59,875 nt of DNA from Candidatus Woesearchaeota archaeon (GTDB lineage: Archaea; Nanobdellota; Nanobdellia; Woesearchaeales; GCA-2686295), in the NCBI GenBank assembly GCA_013202845.1, contig JABMPT010000010.1, positions 1-59,875 of the forward strand. Direction: 5' to 3'. Positions within the stretch are counted from its first letter, which is position 1. Each line of letters opens with the position of its first letter. Below, piece by piece: positions 11,801-17,897 of the stretch. The position numbers were made by a program, and so were the translations under genes. A model generated the notes under the pieces. The model did no database searches. It was not told the DNA's origin and worked only from the letters and a program-made list of their open reading frames with translations.

Positions 11801-13475
11801 CGACTATGATTTCTGGCATGACTTCTACGTTGATCAAGTATACTTCGATGAAAACAGCCTAAGCTATACTTTTAGTACAAACACTACTTATTATTACAAG
11901 ACCGAAGTCTGTGATAAGAATGGTAATTGTGCTTTAAGTGCTTGTCTGAATTTCACAACAGCTACAGAGATGGAAGAATACTTCGTTGGTTTTGACTTAC
12001 CACCTCCACAGACAGGAGCTGCTTTGTTAGAACCTCTTGGAAAGGTATCTGTCAACTTTGATTTCGGAGAAAGTAATGAAACAATTGATGGAAACACCGG
12101 ATTGAAAATTAACGAGACTACTGGAAGAGATGTTGACTTATCATTCTCAAACCCTAATGCATCAACAGCTAATGATTGGGGAATTGACTTCATCGGTTCT
12201 GACTTTGTTAATGCACAAAGCATTAACGTAACTGATGCGTTCATTGTGAATGAAACTTCAACAGGAGAGACAATGGTTGGTATGGACAGCGATAAATGGA
12301 ACGAGATGGCTCAGAAACTTGGCGTTGACCAGATTAAGATAGAGATACCTGACGGCGTTGCAAGCGATGCGACTGCAACCTTGATGCAGTGCCCAGACAA
12401 TGCCACTAGTTTGAGTGACCCAAGATGTATTGAAAGAAGTCTGGATGATGTCAACTGTACCTTCACAACATCTACCACTGTCTGTTGGATACCTACATCG
12501 ATAGGATTCTCTGTGTTTGGAATTACGACCACTACCGCTGATGATGATGACGATGATGACGGCAATGGCGGTGGAGGAGGCGGAGGCGGAGGTGGCGCTC
12601 CAGGAGCCACAGTTGTTTCTTACACTAAGGTCATGACTGCGATAACGTCAGGGGAAGTTAAAGTGCTAAGTATTAACGAAGCAACTTATACAGGTGTTCC
12701 ATTCACCAGTGTTGAATTCACAGCATTGAATGACTTAAGCAGTGTTACTGTTAGGGTTAATGCCTTGTCTAATGCTCCGTCAAGTACCGGTAGTATAACT
12801 CACAAGGCTTACAAGTACTTGCAGATTGTCGAGACTAATATCGGCTCAGATGATGTTAGCGGTACAAAGATAGACTTCAGAGTGCCGAAGGAATGGTTGA
12901 CAAATAACTCTGTGAGCAAGAACAATATCGCGTTGTTCAGATACACTAATGACGCTTGGGAAGAACAGGAAACTGTTTTGACATCAGAAAATGACACAAC
13001 TGTTTATTATGAAGCTACAACGACTGGCTTGAGTTATTTCTCTATAGGACAAAAAAGTGAAGAAGTAGTAGCTTCTGCAGAAGCTGTTGTCGAGGAAGAA
13101 GAAGAGGTTGTTGCACCTACAGGTGAAGTGGTTGCAGAACCAGAAGAACCAGAATCGACAGTTGAACCTACAGGAGATGGCATAAGCAAAGCTTCAATCA
13201 TCTGGAGCATCGTAGTGATAATAGTTGTAGTGATACTGATGTTCGTGTTCTGGAAGGAAGGAATGCTCCAGAAAGTGCTACCTCATGATAAGCTGAAAGA
13301 GCATGGTGTTGAAGAACCAAGTAAAGACTATGGTAAGCTTGAAGAGTTCATCAAGAAGCAGCTTGATTCAGGCCTCTCACAGTCAGAGGTCAGAGGCTCT
13401 CTGCTGAAAGCAGGTTGGGATGAAGATAGAGTAGACACTGTGCTTGACAACTACGCCGAAGCTAAGAAAGAATAA
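5832..13475 (+). CDS. Giant Cys/Trp-repeat surface protein with C-terminal anchor and cytoplasmic tail
   Basis: This 2547-residue protein begins with a signal peptide (residues 1-24, ending VVNAEA). Ig/CARDB-like beta domains follow (about 90-310), the second repeated near 497-600. Next come an EGF-like module (about 317-355, CVCNAGWSGVNC) and a DUF11-like domain (about 359-480) ending in a Gly6 linker. A long array of Cys/Trp-rich repeats spans about 609-1630. DNDxDxxxDCxDPxC motifs occur near 1374 and 1897. A PGF-pre-PGF-like domain (about 2257-2410) follows a Gly9 linker. One membrane helix (about 2453-2474) leads to a cytoplasmic tail (about 2497-2547). N-x-S/T sequons are abundant, suggesting glycosylation. 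Adhesion, surface-coat or host-contact roles are inference. It appears to be monocistronic. Confidence 0.85.
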   Translation: MRKLILILTVILTLLFSTSVVNAEAGLCTEGHSGALTCTNITGSGTCTNQVGGCAWNGSICSDSPGIVGGCDNLASSFDCNFNTSLVCEWDIPPSVNLMAPSDDSTSSTGNITVYCNVTDDYDLVNLTLFVWNSTGDVDSSNPTNFSGDNDTAETHNWAITVLSSGIYYWNCLAYDDYDQSSWAADNWTITVDTSPENLSLNSSIVVTLLKPVNGSTVGGTFDMNFSVNVDSTCMGYWDYNPEGITDIPVDVPFIPGSDTYRWDHVDPGEDWSATAGANSYGVSPENYSRNYTWNVRCVSAGYSWASANWTFVSSVTCDGILSDDPSVCSGRGLCSALGNCVCNAGWSGVNCSTSTSSMTVTKTLLSSSTPAIGDTVEFQITIANTGASTISEVWIHDDYENSYLSFDNESSSCAIKSNLNDGPDINSIVINVTPCITGSFNSSDTVDVFLNFTALSTGATTNEVELSFTEEGANQDEDNASVTIQSGGGGGGSSDFNVTLLSPANGLTINDNHLNLTFTVNETSTCMAYWDFNPENIPADYADVPTTPNNWDHVVMDSEYSVTGMNNQSIPAMVPNGNYTWNVRCYTSTTYSWATANWTFTLNGSMIDCLAYTTPEDCDSASNCNWESFGGKCLLDCAQYDGTDVDTCENAFGAGACAWNGWLCDPAGEFFDPGYEGFSPCFDYDGNQTACDNNSESCVWFSEPNCPTWDDCQDVTGGSDHGWCDPNNFDWATDYDCWNYDGNQTGCDNAEQTLGWACQWSDDPWYMGPFGAGDLGWCNPASFGGGGGSSGGGGFGGGTSGCWDYWDETGCDDAASGGLLCTWNMPSVTEWCEERGCWNYWDSGSCDAANTSEGCQWNSDYNYCYREECWDLTNITGCDFSALDCIWYNNTWDSGGWCEENACWNNDWTNVSVCEAQPGCQWNDPWCEHDGCWNYELNQTNCETESGLNCQWMNSSNGWCEETRCWSYDGNQTGCLNANENTSLSCTWDSNFCYEDYQECNEYDNMFECFGTGWCFWDESGNGTCSEPNFGPIEFFNPGCWAFDQAGASKCNNITTCTWDAGGFCADAGADANNGVQCEDINNSAFCNGIPMLSTCCSWNGTGCEAAPQTTACWDSMQEPPIGGAFCEDYAATSSETICNQIAGDPWYMPCVWDNASQKCGFAFDDFFGGAVSGGGGGFGFIDLNEGTCANTGGVWKSEQWTDSSGNLQWDEWCEMGFGFGTEICANSCWACEQQDNGSVWANAADAQGACEESTAGCNFFADSYAYNTFGWCDMNWAHQGNCDQNCWDCWDSNQCSGNADCKWFTDPWNNNMGWCDSKNVMSCDDDCFMCWDQNNCGDSDADCTWNTNYWFCEPTGTGTSGESYEVCFDGMDNDADTFIDCEDPECMFDNFCGGSAVFDSNCLSIPTETACGDGGCVWITDNWNNSWCDMNGSQCWLYDDNETACNNETLGAGCSYQTMQGFGNSDDFCEINWSYMDSSQCWNYGENESTCIGQSGCVWIEDPWCNSPEGQSDPWCLDNPDMGWCDNELWSCIEHDNDQTACGLDPACGWITDWFNSDWGWCDPICFSRDNSTCSNPVPINGTNVTGVCELLTASQMGWCEPENMFKGCWGYDDDSTACGLDDACSWMEDPYSPLGGFCGDKFFNDMVGGMDKSPPLILEGEDCAATNAASDICGLGVKDNPENFGFGTEVFSMDSTKLCADKFDFDPVFSGGTNSSAKFYWYLDTDGVATGGCNATDDNTLVGYDLKFKYETTEVDGALVETKVTYKCLSGQWSPSQIKITPWFDKSCYMVRGGVISVSKDDLSKLSVLGLYNESADMRIYATTALSNGSDSSVYDSIGPTYYSHGAADFKFEDCMGFVDSDGDGLTPSEDPDCVDFLKYGYIDLEQGSKCNDDIDNDGNGLTDCSDPGCMYDLAYCVAADYADDNSAPTITWMDAEAFMDGVFIGVDTDEPTNGTLLFFKNDSYCRNISNGETLLDWKLTNEFTGDDYDFWHDFYVDQVYFDENSLSYTFSTNTTYYYKTEVCDKNGNCALSACLNFTTATEMEEYFVGFDLPPPQTGAALLEPLGKVSVNFDFGESNETIDGNTGLKINETTGRDVDLSFSNPNASTANDWGIDFIGSDFVNAQSINVTDAFIVNETSTGETMVGMDSDKWNEMAQKLGVDQIKIEIPDGVASDATATLMQCPDNATSLSDPRCIERSLDDVNCTFTTSTTVCWIPTSIGFSVFGITTTTADDDDDDDGNGGGGGGGGGGAPGATVVSYTKVMTAITSGEVKVLSINEATYTGVPFTSVEFTALNDLSSVTVRVNALSNAPSSTGSITHKAYKYLQIVETNIGSDDVSGTKIDFRVPKEWLTNNSVSKNNIALFRYTNDAWEEQETVLTSENDTTVYYEATTTGLSYFSIGQKSEEVVASAEAVVEEEEEVVAPTGEVVAEPEEPESTVEPTGDGISKASIIWSIVVIIVVVILMFVFWKEGMLQKVLPHDKLKEHGVEEPSKDYGKLEEFIKKQLDSGLSQSEVRGSLLKAGWDEDRVDTVLDNYAEAKKE
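7657..10720 (+). repeat. Array of Cys/Trp repeats within the giant surface protein
   Basis: The coded repeat has the form CWxYDxNxTxCxxxxxxCxWxxDxxxxWCE. It is about 30-45 residues long and occurs some 25-30 times with variable spacing and Gly-rich interruptions. The DNA also repeats: a core TATGATGGAAACCAAACTG occurs at about 7884, 8049 and 8738 with almost no change, which indicates recent duplication within the gene. Confidence 0.8.
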
Positions 13476-13524
13476 TTTAATTTTTTTTCTTATTATTTTC
13501 TTTTAATACTAGATTTAGAACTAG

Positions 13525-14067
13525 TTATTGGTTGTTTACTATACCCTTAATTTTATCTATTGCTTCTTTATGATTGTCTGATTTGACCTCTATTAGATAA
13601 TCGCACTCTTCTTTTGTTGGCTCATTAAAGGTTGGCTTCCACTTCCTTAGATAGTTTTCCACCCATTGCGTTCCATTAGTCTTTTTTTCTAGTCTTTTAA
13701 TTATAACTTCCTCTGTTTCTATAGTATATACTATAATCTGTGTTACAGCATGCTTTTTGAATAGTTCTCTTAATCTATCCCTTTTCACTTTTGTCTTTCC
13801 ATATCCATCGATTATGAAAGATACATTCTGATCTAAAAGTTCTTGCATTAGAAGCATAGTTGTTGGCCTTACAACCCTGTTCACAGACGCTATAAGATCG
13901 TTCGAGTAAGAATAGTCTGCATTGTTGAAGTATTTGAAGTTATCTATGAAAATATCTCTCATCTTGTCTGTGTCAATATGAGTTAGGTTTAATTTTTTAG
14001 CTAGTTCTCTTGCAAAGGTAGACTTTCCTGTTGCTGGCTTTCCAACCATACCTATTACTATAACCAT
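13525..14067 (-). CDS. P-loop kinase-like protein (AAA_33 type)
   Basis: This 180-residue protein has a Walker A motif near its N-terminus (GMVGKPATGKSTFARELAKK), followed by THIDTDKMRDIF, where small-molecule kinases place the substrate-binding acid. A central SFIIDGYGKTKVKRDRLREL serves as the Walker B and lid region. It resembles predicted P-loop kinases and shikimate/adenylylsulphate-kinase-like enzymes of the AAA_33 family. The substrate cannot be inferred. It ends 50 bases from the end of the giant surface protein gene, facing it. Its promoter side faces the left end of the transposon. Confidence 0.75.
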   Translation of the reverse strand: MVIVIGMVGKPATGKSTFARELAKKLNLTHIDTDKMRDIFIDNFKYFNNADYSYSNDLIASVNRVVRPTTMLLMQELLDQNVSFIIDGYGKTKVKRDRLRELFKKHAVTQIIVYTIETEEVIIKRLEKKTNGTQWVENYLRKWKPTFNEPTKEECDYLIEVKSDNHKEAIDKIKGIVNNQ

Positions 14068-14127
14068 TATGTTAGTGTTAGTGTTTTGATATTTAAAATT
14101 TTCTTCTTAAGAAGACTGAAAAACATG

Positions 14128-14140
14128 AAAAAACCGTAAA
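14128..14140 (+). repeat. AAAAAACCGTAAA direct repeat, left copy
   Basis: This 13-base string is identical to 19893-19905, on the far side of the transposon. If the transposon is removed, the two copies would lie about 60 bases apart, upstream of the grpE TATA box. It may be half of a tandem regulatory site split by the insertion. Confidence 0.4.
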
Positions 14141-14178
14141 GTACAACAAAAATTCTTACATTTTTGAGCATCTTTCGT

Positions 14179-14187
14179 TAAAAAACC
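14179..14187 (+). repeat. Target-site duplication, left copy (TAAAAAACC)
   Basis: Nine bases identical to 19892-19900 lie immediately outside the left inverted end GGCTTTGTG. The paired copy abuts the right end in the same orientation, as transposition predicts. Confidence 0.65.
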
Positions 14188-14208
14188 GGCTTTGTGCAAT
14201 AATAGGGT

Positions 14209-14243
14209 TTTGTGAAAAAATAAGTTGTTTCTGTGAGAAAATA
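14209..14243 (+). repeat. Iteron pair A at the left transposon end
   Basis: Two copies of the motif TTTGTGAAAAAATA (starts at 14209 and 14230) lie 21 bases apart, two helical turns. The left tip itself (TTTGTGCAATAATA at 14191) is a third, imperfect copy 18 bases further out. These are candidate transposase-binding sites. Confidence 0.5.
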
Positions 14244-14289
14244 CACTAGTCATGCAGCTAGCTTTAGCTATAAACCCTTTGTTTAAACT

Positions 14290-14505
14290 CTAACCTTCAG
14301 GAAAGAATATCTCGTCTCCCCAAGCTATTAGTGTTTGAAACCAAAACGCTATTAAAGGTATTTTCAATAAAATTCCGCATTGAAGTGCCGCGCCTAAACC
14401 GATGTATCCCCAAACACTGCTTAAAACAGGAAATGTAACAAAAGGAATGAAAACTGTTGCTCCTCCTCTTGTAATCCATTTCAAATATTTTGTTGGTCCT
14501 CCCAT
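14290..14505 (-). CDS. Small membrane protein in the transposon
   Basis: The 71-residue protein has two hydrophobic stretches (ATVFIPFVTFPVLSSVWGYI and a second ending in LIAFWFQTLIAW) and ends in an acidic DEIFFPEG tail. No family is recognised. A GGTGAT ribosome-binding site 4 bases before the ATG at 14505 supports this frame over the competing frame that starts at 14518. It lies between iteron pairs A and B, pointing towards the left end of the element. Confidence 0.6.
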   Translation of the reverse strand: MGGPTKYLKWITRGGATVFIPFVTFPVLSSVWGYIGLGAALQCGILLKIPLIAFWFQTLIAWGDEIFFPEG

Positions 14506-14565
14506 TTATATCACCCAAATTACAGATTAATAAGACTAATTTAAAAAACCTTAGTTTGGATTGTC

Positions 14566-14601
14566 TTTTTGAAAAAATAGGGTGTTTCTGTGAAAAAACG
14601 T
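14566..14601 (+). repeat. Iteron pair B, internal copy
   Basis: Two motif copies (TTTTTGAAAAAATAGGG at 14566 and TCTGTGAAAAAA at 14587) are again 21 bases apart, in the same orientation as pair A. Between pairs A and B lies one small membrane protein gene, so that 0.4-kb segment may be a separate module or mark an older transposon end. Confidence 0.5.
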
Positions 14602-14654
14602 CAAAAATGTTATAAATAAATGAATCCTTACCTAATTATTGAGAGGGATTAAAT

Positions 14655-14939
14655 ATGTATGAACTAATAAATTTTGCTGTTGAGTTAATGGAGAAGGAGA
14701 ATTATCAGAATCCTGAATTATTACCTTCTCAGAATCCTGAAATAAATCCTACACAAAATCCTGATATTAATTGTGACCAAAACATTTCTATAAATAGTTC
14801 TCAAAATCCGACGATTAATCCAACTCAAACCCCTAATTGGAGACAAAATCAATGGAATTTATTTAAACAAACTGTTTTATGGGATAAGTTAAATGATAGA
14901 CAAAAAAAGTTATGTCAACATTTTCTTCAAAACTTATGA
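14655..14939 (+). CDS. Hypothetical protein with Asn-Pro repeats
   Basis: The 94-residue protein has no known match. Residues 18-60 are tandem copies of a roughly 8-10 residue unit of the form [PS][ST]QNPxIN (for example PSQNPEINPTQNPDIN). They are followed by a Trp-containing, helix-like C-terminus (WNLFKQTVLWDKLNDRQKK). There is no signal peptide. A GAGAGGGATT ribosome-binding site precedes the ATG. It is the first plus-strand cargo gene after iteron pair B. The repeat could be a flexible tether or a binding scaffold. Confidence 0.55.
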   Translation: MYELINFAVELMEKENYQNPELLPSQNPEINPTQNPDINCDQNISINSSQNPTINPTQTPNWRQNQWNLFKQTVLWDKLNDRQKKLCQHFLQNL

Positions 14940-15079
14940 ATTTGTTCATCTTAAATTTTGTTTGTTCTATTTTCTGCGTCAAGTATTTTTCTTCACTGGT
15001 CACACTGGTCATGTAGCCAATTCATTTATAAATATTGAAATCTATTAACTATGATCTGCACATGGAAGGAGGTGAGATT

Positions 15080-15232
15080 ATGAAAACAATCGAACAAGTA
15101 AGAGAAGAATATGATGAATGTCCCAAAGGTCATGGGAGAGAACATTTAATATTTCAAGGAGAAACAGTTCATTGTAAAAAATGTCAAGTCGGAAAACAGG
15201 ATTATGATTTAGGTATGAAAAAATATAAATAA
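15080..15232 (+). CDS. Small zinc-ribbon-like protein
   Basis: This protein is 50 residues long. An earlier in-frame ATG at 15035 exists, but a strong GGAGGTGA ribosome-binding site lies directly before the ATG at 15080. The sequence contains CPKGHGR and, 16 residues later, CKKCQVG, so it could bind one zinc ion through three cysteines and a histidine. It probably binds nucleic acid or protein, but nothing more specific can be said. Confidence 0.6.
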   Translation: MKTIEQVREEYDECPKGHGREHLIFQGETVHCKKCQVGKQDYDLGMKKYK

Positions 15233-15334
15233 TTTTTTTAGAATATTTATTCCTTTATTTCAATAACCAAATGTGTGTATAAACCCATAAAAATATAAAT
15301 AACCCTTTGTTTATAGTTATAGGGTGGTATTGTT

Positions 15335-15598
15335 ATGACAGTTTACTGTGTTGGTTATGATTTAAAGAAAGATAGAGATTACAAGAAGCTATTTGAGAAA
15401 ATAAAAACTTATAATAGTTGTCATGCGCTTGAGTCTATGTGGTTTATTGAATCTGATAAAGATGTGGGTGCAATTAGAGATGACTTAAAAACTGTGATTG
15501 ATTCGGATGATGCGGTTATAGTAATTGAGGTTGTAGAGCATTGGGCGACAAGAAAAGTTATAACAGGTACAACTGACTGGCTTAAAAGAGAATTATAA
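15335..15598 (+). CDS. Cas2-fold protein of the SinR-like family
   Basis: The 87-residue protein has the ferredoxin-like layout of Cas2 and its relatives. It starts with a first strand ending in an acid (VYCVGYDLKK, Asp9, at the place of the Cas2 metal-binding Asp), followed by a helix (YKKLFEKIKTY). A second strand (ALESMWFIES), a helix after KDVGAIRDDLKTVI, and a fourth strand (DAVIVIEV) complete it. The ending GTTDWLKREL and the spacing resemble stand-alone SinR family proteins rather than CRISPR Cas2. No cas genes or arrays are nearby. Its last 6 bases overlap the end of the convergent PIN gene. A nuclease, toxin-like (VapD) or element-maintenance role is possible. Confidence 0.7.
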   Translation: MTVYCVGYDLKKDRDYKKLFEKIKTYNSCHALESMWFIESDKDVGAIRDDLKTVIDSDDAVIVIEVVEHWATRKVITGTTDWLKREL

Positions 15599-16249
15599 AG
15601 GTTCAGGCTCAACTAAAAGCTTTGCAGGAATTTTTTTTGAAGTTTTTTGCATAGACGCTCTACGAATATCATTATAATAAATTGTTAGCAACTTGTATTT
15701 TTCATTTGACCTTACAGCGAATGGCTTATCATCTGTTAATATTCCTATATACTTCTTCTCGTGTTTCTTTGATAGAATTGTGATTGAGAGCTCTCCTATC
15801 TCAATTTTCTTCCCAGAGAAATCATTATTTCTTAAACAATGTTGAAATTCAACATAATGCTCATGCAGGTACCATTTTGTTTGGAATGATTCTTCTAAAA
15901 GTTGCTTAAAATGAAAAGGATTATCTACGATTTCATATATGTGCTTAATCAGCTCTGTAAAAATTTGAGATGTTATCACGAGTTTGTAAGCTTTACCTAA
16001 CCCAAACGAATTTAGAAATGCCAAAAGATACTTATAATCAAATTTCTTGTAGGTCTTTTCAGAACACCCCTTTTTAGCTTCAAAATCCTCGATAAAACTT
16101 GTGCTGTGGTTGTTGTCATAATGACCTACAATGAGAATAAACAAAGGAGCTGTATCCATTAAAATACCTCTTTTTAACAAACGTATAAAGTGTTGTTGCT
16201 GTCTTGGATCATAGTTGCCTAGAACGTAGTTATAAGCGTCAAACCACAT
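15593..16249 (-). CDS. PIN-domain-like protein (putative ribonuclease)
   Basis: This 218-residue protein has the N-terminal PIN-type strand GILMDTAPLFILIVGHYD, with Asp32 where PIN nucleases bind metal. A conserved-looking KLVITSQIFTELIKHIYEI segment (second acid, Glu) follows in the middle. A late ITILSKKHEKKYIGILTDDKPFA corresponds to the final strand and its TDD turn. The third canonical acid (usually LTD) is not clear and may be a Glu, so activity is uncertain. It lies 3 bases downstream of the 118-residue gene at 16253, so the two are translated together, as in toxin-antitoxin pairs. Confidence 0.6.
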   Translation of the reverse strand: MWFDAYNYVLGNYDPRQQQHFIRLLKRGILMDTAPLFILIVGHYDNNHSTSFIEDFEAKKGCSEKTYKKFDYKYLLAFLNSFGLGKAYKLVITSQIFTELIKHIYEIVDNPFHFKQLLEESFQTKWYLHEHYVEFQHCLRNNDFSGKKIEIGELSITILSKKHEKKYIGILTDDKPFAVRSNEKYKLLTIYYNDIRRASMQKTSKKIPAKLLVEPEPL

Positions 16250-16252
16250 TTT

Positions 16253-16609
16253 CTACTCTTCAAACTTAGGATCAACATTATATTCTCTCAACACAATAGA
16301 TCCATCAGGTTGCATCTTACCTTTACCTATTGGGAGAATAATTTTCCCATCGAGAATGTTAACCTTCAGATGATAATAGTCTCTTTCTTCCCCAATATCC
16401 GGAACAATACTTATGATTACGATGTATCGGGTGTTGTTTCCGTTTTTTTTAATTTGTTCGACTTCAAATTGAAGCTGAAGTAAATTGCCGCCAACATTTT
16501 TTTTAATCCAACCTCGCGCAACATCTAAAGCTGTAGCCATGTCAACTTCTTCATCCCTGTCAGATTCAACTTCCTTTTTTTCCCTTTGAAATTCTTCTTT
16601 TGTGACCAT
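16253..16609 (-). CDS. Hypothetical partner of the PIN protein
   Basis: The 118-residue protein starts with a charged helix (EEFQREKKEVESDRDEEVDM), followed by a helix and three or four strands (YIVIISIVPDIG, YYHLKVNILDGKII) in a cystatin/PepSY-like order. There is no DNA-binding motif I recognise. It is the upstream gene of a two-gene operon with the PIN protein. A TATTTATATA-like box about 26 bases before the ATG suggests a leaderless start. It may be an antitoxin, but this rests only on its position. Confidence 0.55.
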   Translation of the reverse strand: MVTKEEFQREKKEVESDRDEEVDMATALDVARGWIKKNVGGNLLQLQFEVEQIKKNGNNTRYIVIISIVPDIGEERDYYHLKVNILDGKIILPIGKGKMQPDGSIVLREYNVDPKFEE

Positions 16610-16700
16610 CTTACTAAAAAACCGTTATTAAAGTATATAAATTTATTGATTGAAAATAAACATTTGAAGTTAAATATGAATTTTTCAAGAATTTATGTGT

Positions 16701-16859
16701 TTACTTCGTTTTTCTTTGTAGTTCTTTTATGTGTTGTCTGATTGCGTCTTTTGTTAGTTCTGCTCTGTTTTTGTATCCCCATTTGTTGTTTTTTATGAAT
16801 TCGTCTATTGTTTTCACTAGTTCTTCTGGTAGTGCTATGCCGATGTATTTCTTACGCAT
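16701..16859 (-). CDS. Ribbon-helix-helix (CopG-like) regulator
   Basis: This short gene of 52 residues starts MRKKYIGIALPEELVKTIDE, a strand followed by a helix, and continues with a turn (NNKWGYKNRAEL) and a second helix (TKDAIRQHIKELQRK). This is the classic RHH pattern in which the strand pairs in a dimer and reads DNA. It is divergent from the membrane protein gene at 16959. The 99-base gap contains three GTATCGAA copies, one lying between its own TATA-like region and its ATG. It probably represses itself and its divergent neighbour. Confidence 0.75.
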   Translation of the reverse strand: MRKKYIGIALPEELVKTIDEFIKNNKWGYKNRAELTKDAIRQHIKELQRKTK

Positions 16860-16869
16860 TGTAGTACCT

Positions 16870-16924
16870 GTATCGAACACCTTTTTATTATTTATTCGAT
16901 ACGTGTTAGGTACTGTGTATCGAA
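16870..16924. promoter_or_regulatory. Operator region with three GTATCGAA sites
   Basis: GTATCGAA occurs at 16870-16877 and 16917-16924, and in inverse as TTCGATAC at 16895-16902. The first and second sites form a perfect 8-base inverted repeat, and the first and third have similar flanks (TACCTGTATCGAACAC, TACTGTGTATCGAAAAC). The third site abuts the TATA box TTTAAATA of the rightward gene. This is the expected target of the adjacent RHH protein. Confidence 0.6.
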
Positions 16925-16958
16925 AACTTTAAATAATTGCATCAATATATCGTCTAGT

Positions 16959-17669
16959 ATGGGGAAGGAACGTGTGAATAAAGTTAAATCGAGAAAGAAA
17001 TTGTGGTTATTTGTAAGCATTATTCTTGTGGTTTTGGTGTTCTCTGGCGTATTACTGGTGAACTATTTGTTTTTTAATAAGGTTGATGTGGGTACTGTCA
17101 GGATTAATATAATTAATGTTAGTATTGACGACTTGAAGCATGATCTCGAATCGAACTTCAAATATGATAAGATACGGTTTAAAAGTAGTTCTTTACTTGA
17201 AGTGTTTTGGAGTAGTTCTTTTCTTGAAGAGCTGATGTTAAAGTCAGGAAGGAGTCTTGAGGACTTGGAGAGTGAGGCTGCTGAGAATATGAAAGAAATG
17301 AGTGCATCTAATGACTTGTTCACAGGAATATTGATAGACATACAAAATGAACCTGTTGGTGGGATTATTGTTTTAAAATCTAATAATGTGGACTTTACTT
17401 TGAATTCTCGTATTAATAATCGATATGAAATAACTGTTATTGATAGAACAGGTGTAACGAAAAAGCTAGAAACAATAGTTATTGATGGGGTTAGTGTTGT
17501 AACAAAAACGCAAGAAACTTCAACATGGTCTGGAAAGGAATGGCAAAGTGTGCTTGAAAATCGCTTTTTGTTCAATATTCAAGACGTCGTGTTTGATGTT
17601 CAATTAATATCGCCGTACGAACAATATGGTGTTTCAATAGTAAAAAGTTATATTAACAAATATGAATGA
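16959..17669 (+). CDS. Membrane-anchored extracytoplasmic hypothetical protein
   Basis: This 236-residue protein has a basic N-terminus, one membrane helix (about residues 15-38) and an outside domain of about 195 residues. The outside part alternates strands and helices (ILIDIQNEPVGGIIVLKSNN, ETIVIDGVSVVTKT) and has no cysteines. No family is recognised. A TATA box (TTTAAATA, about 16929-16936) about 25 bases upstream suggests leaderless transcription under control of the three-site operator. The next gene follows after 11 bases. In a mobile element, such a protein could act in surface exclusion or cell contact, but that is a guess. Confidence 0.6.
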   Translation: MGKERVNKVKSRKKLWLFVSIILVVLVFSGVLLVNYLFFNKVDVGTVRINIINVSIDDLKHDLESNFKYDKIRFKSSSLLEVFWSSSFLEELMLKSGRSLEDLESEAAENMKEMSASNDLFTGILIDIQNEPVGGIIVLKSNNVDFTLNSRINNRYEITVIDRTGVTKKLETIVIDGVSVVTKTQETSTWSGKEWQSVLENRFLFNIQDVVFDVQLISPYEQYGVSIVKSYINKYE

Positions 17670-17680
17670 GGTGTTTTAAA

Positions 17681-17857
17681 ATGGAAAAAAGTAGACGTAG
17701 AAGATATGTTTTAGCAGATGAAGAAGATTCTGTTATTGGTGAGAGTAGTGAAGGTGCTGCTGATAGAATGAAGAGTTATAAAGAGTTGGGTGGTGAAGTT
17801 AAGAAGTCTAAGTTAGGTCGTTTCACTCTTTATGACGATGGTGTTGAAGAAGACTAA
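17681..17857 (+). CDS. Small charged hypothetical protein
   Basis: The 58-residue protein is highly charged: an Arg-rich start (KSRRRRYVLADEEDS), an acidic and Lys-rich middle, and an acidic end. It is probably cytoplasmic. An in-frame ATG at 17666 overlaps the previous stop, but GAGGTG just before the ATG at 17681 makes that the likely start. It shares an operon with the membrane protein at 16959. Confidence 0.5.
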   Translation: MEKSRRRRYVLADEEDSVIGESSEGAADRMKSYKELGGEVKKSKLGRFTLYDDGVEED

Positions 17858-17897
17858 CCTATCTCTTCCAAGAATATTCTTTTTTTAGCTTCTTCTT

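Noticed and set aside
14297-14518. 73-codon frame overlapping the small transposon membrane gene
   Set aside because: The competing frame has a GGTGAT site at the right distance and a hydrophobic pattern.
15335-15598. CRISPR-Cas locus because of the Cas2-like protein
   Set aside because: No Cas1, effector or repeat-spacer array is present anywhere in the window.
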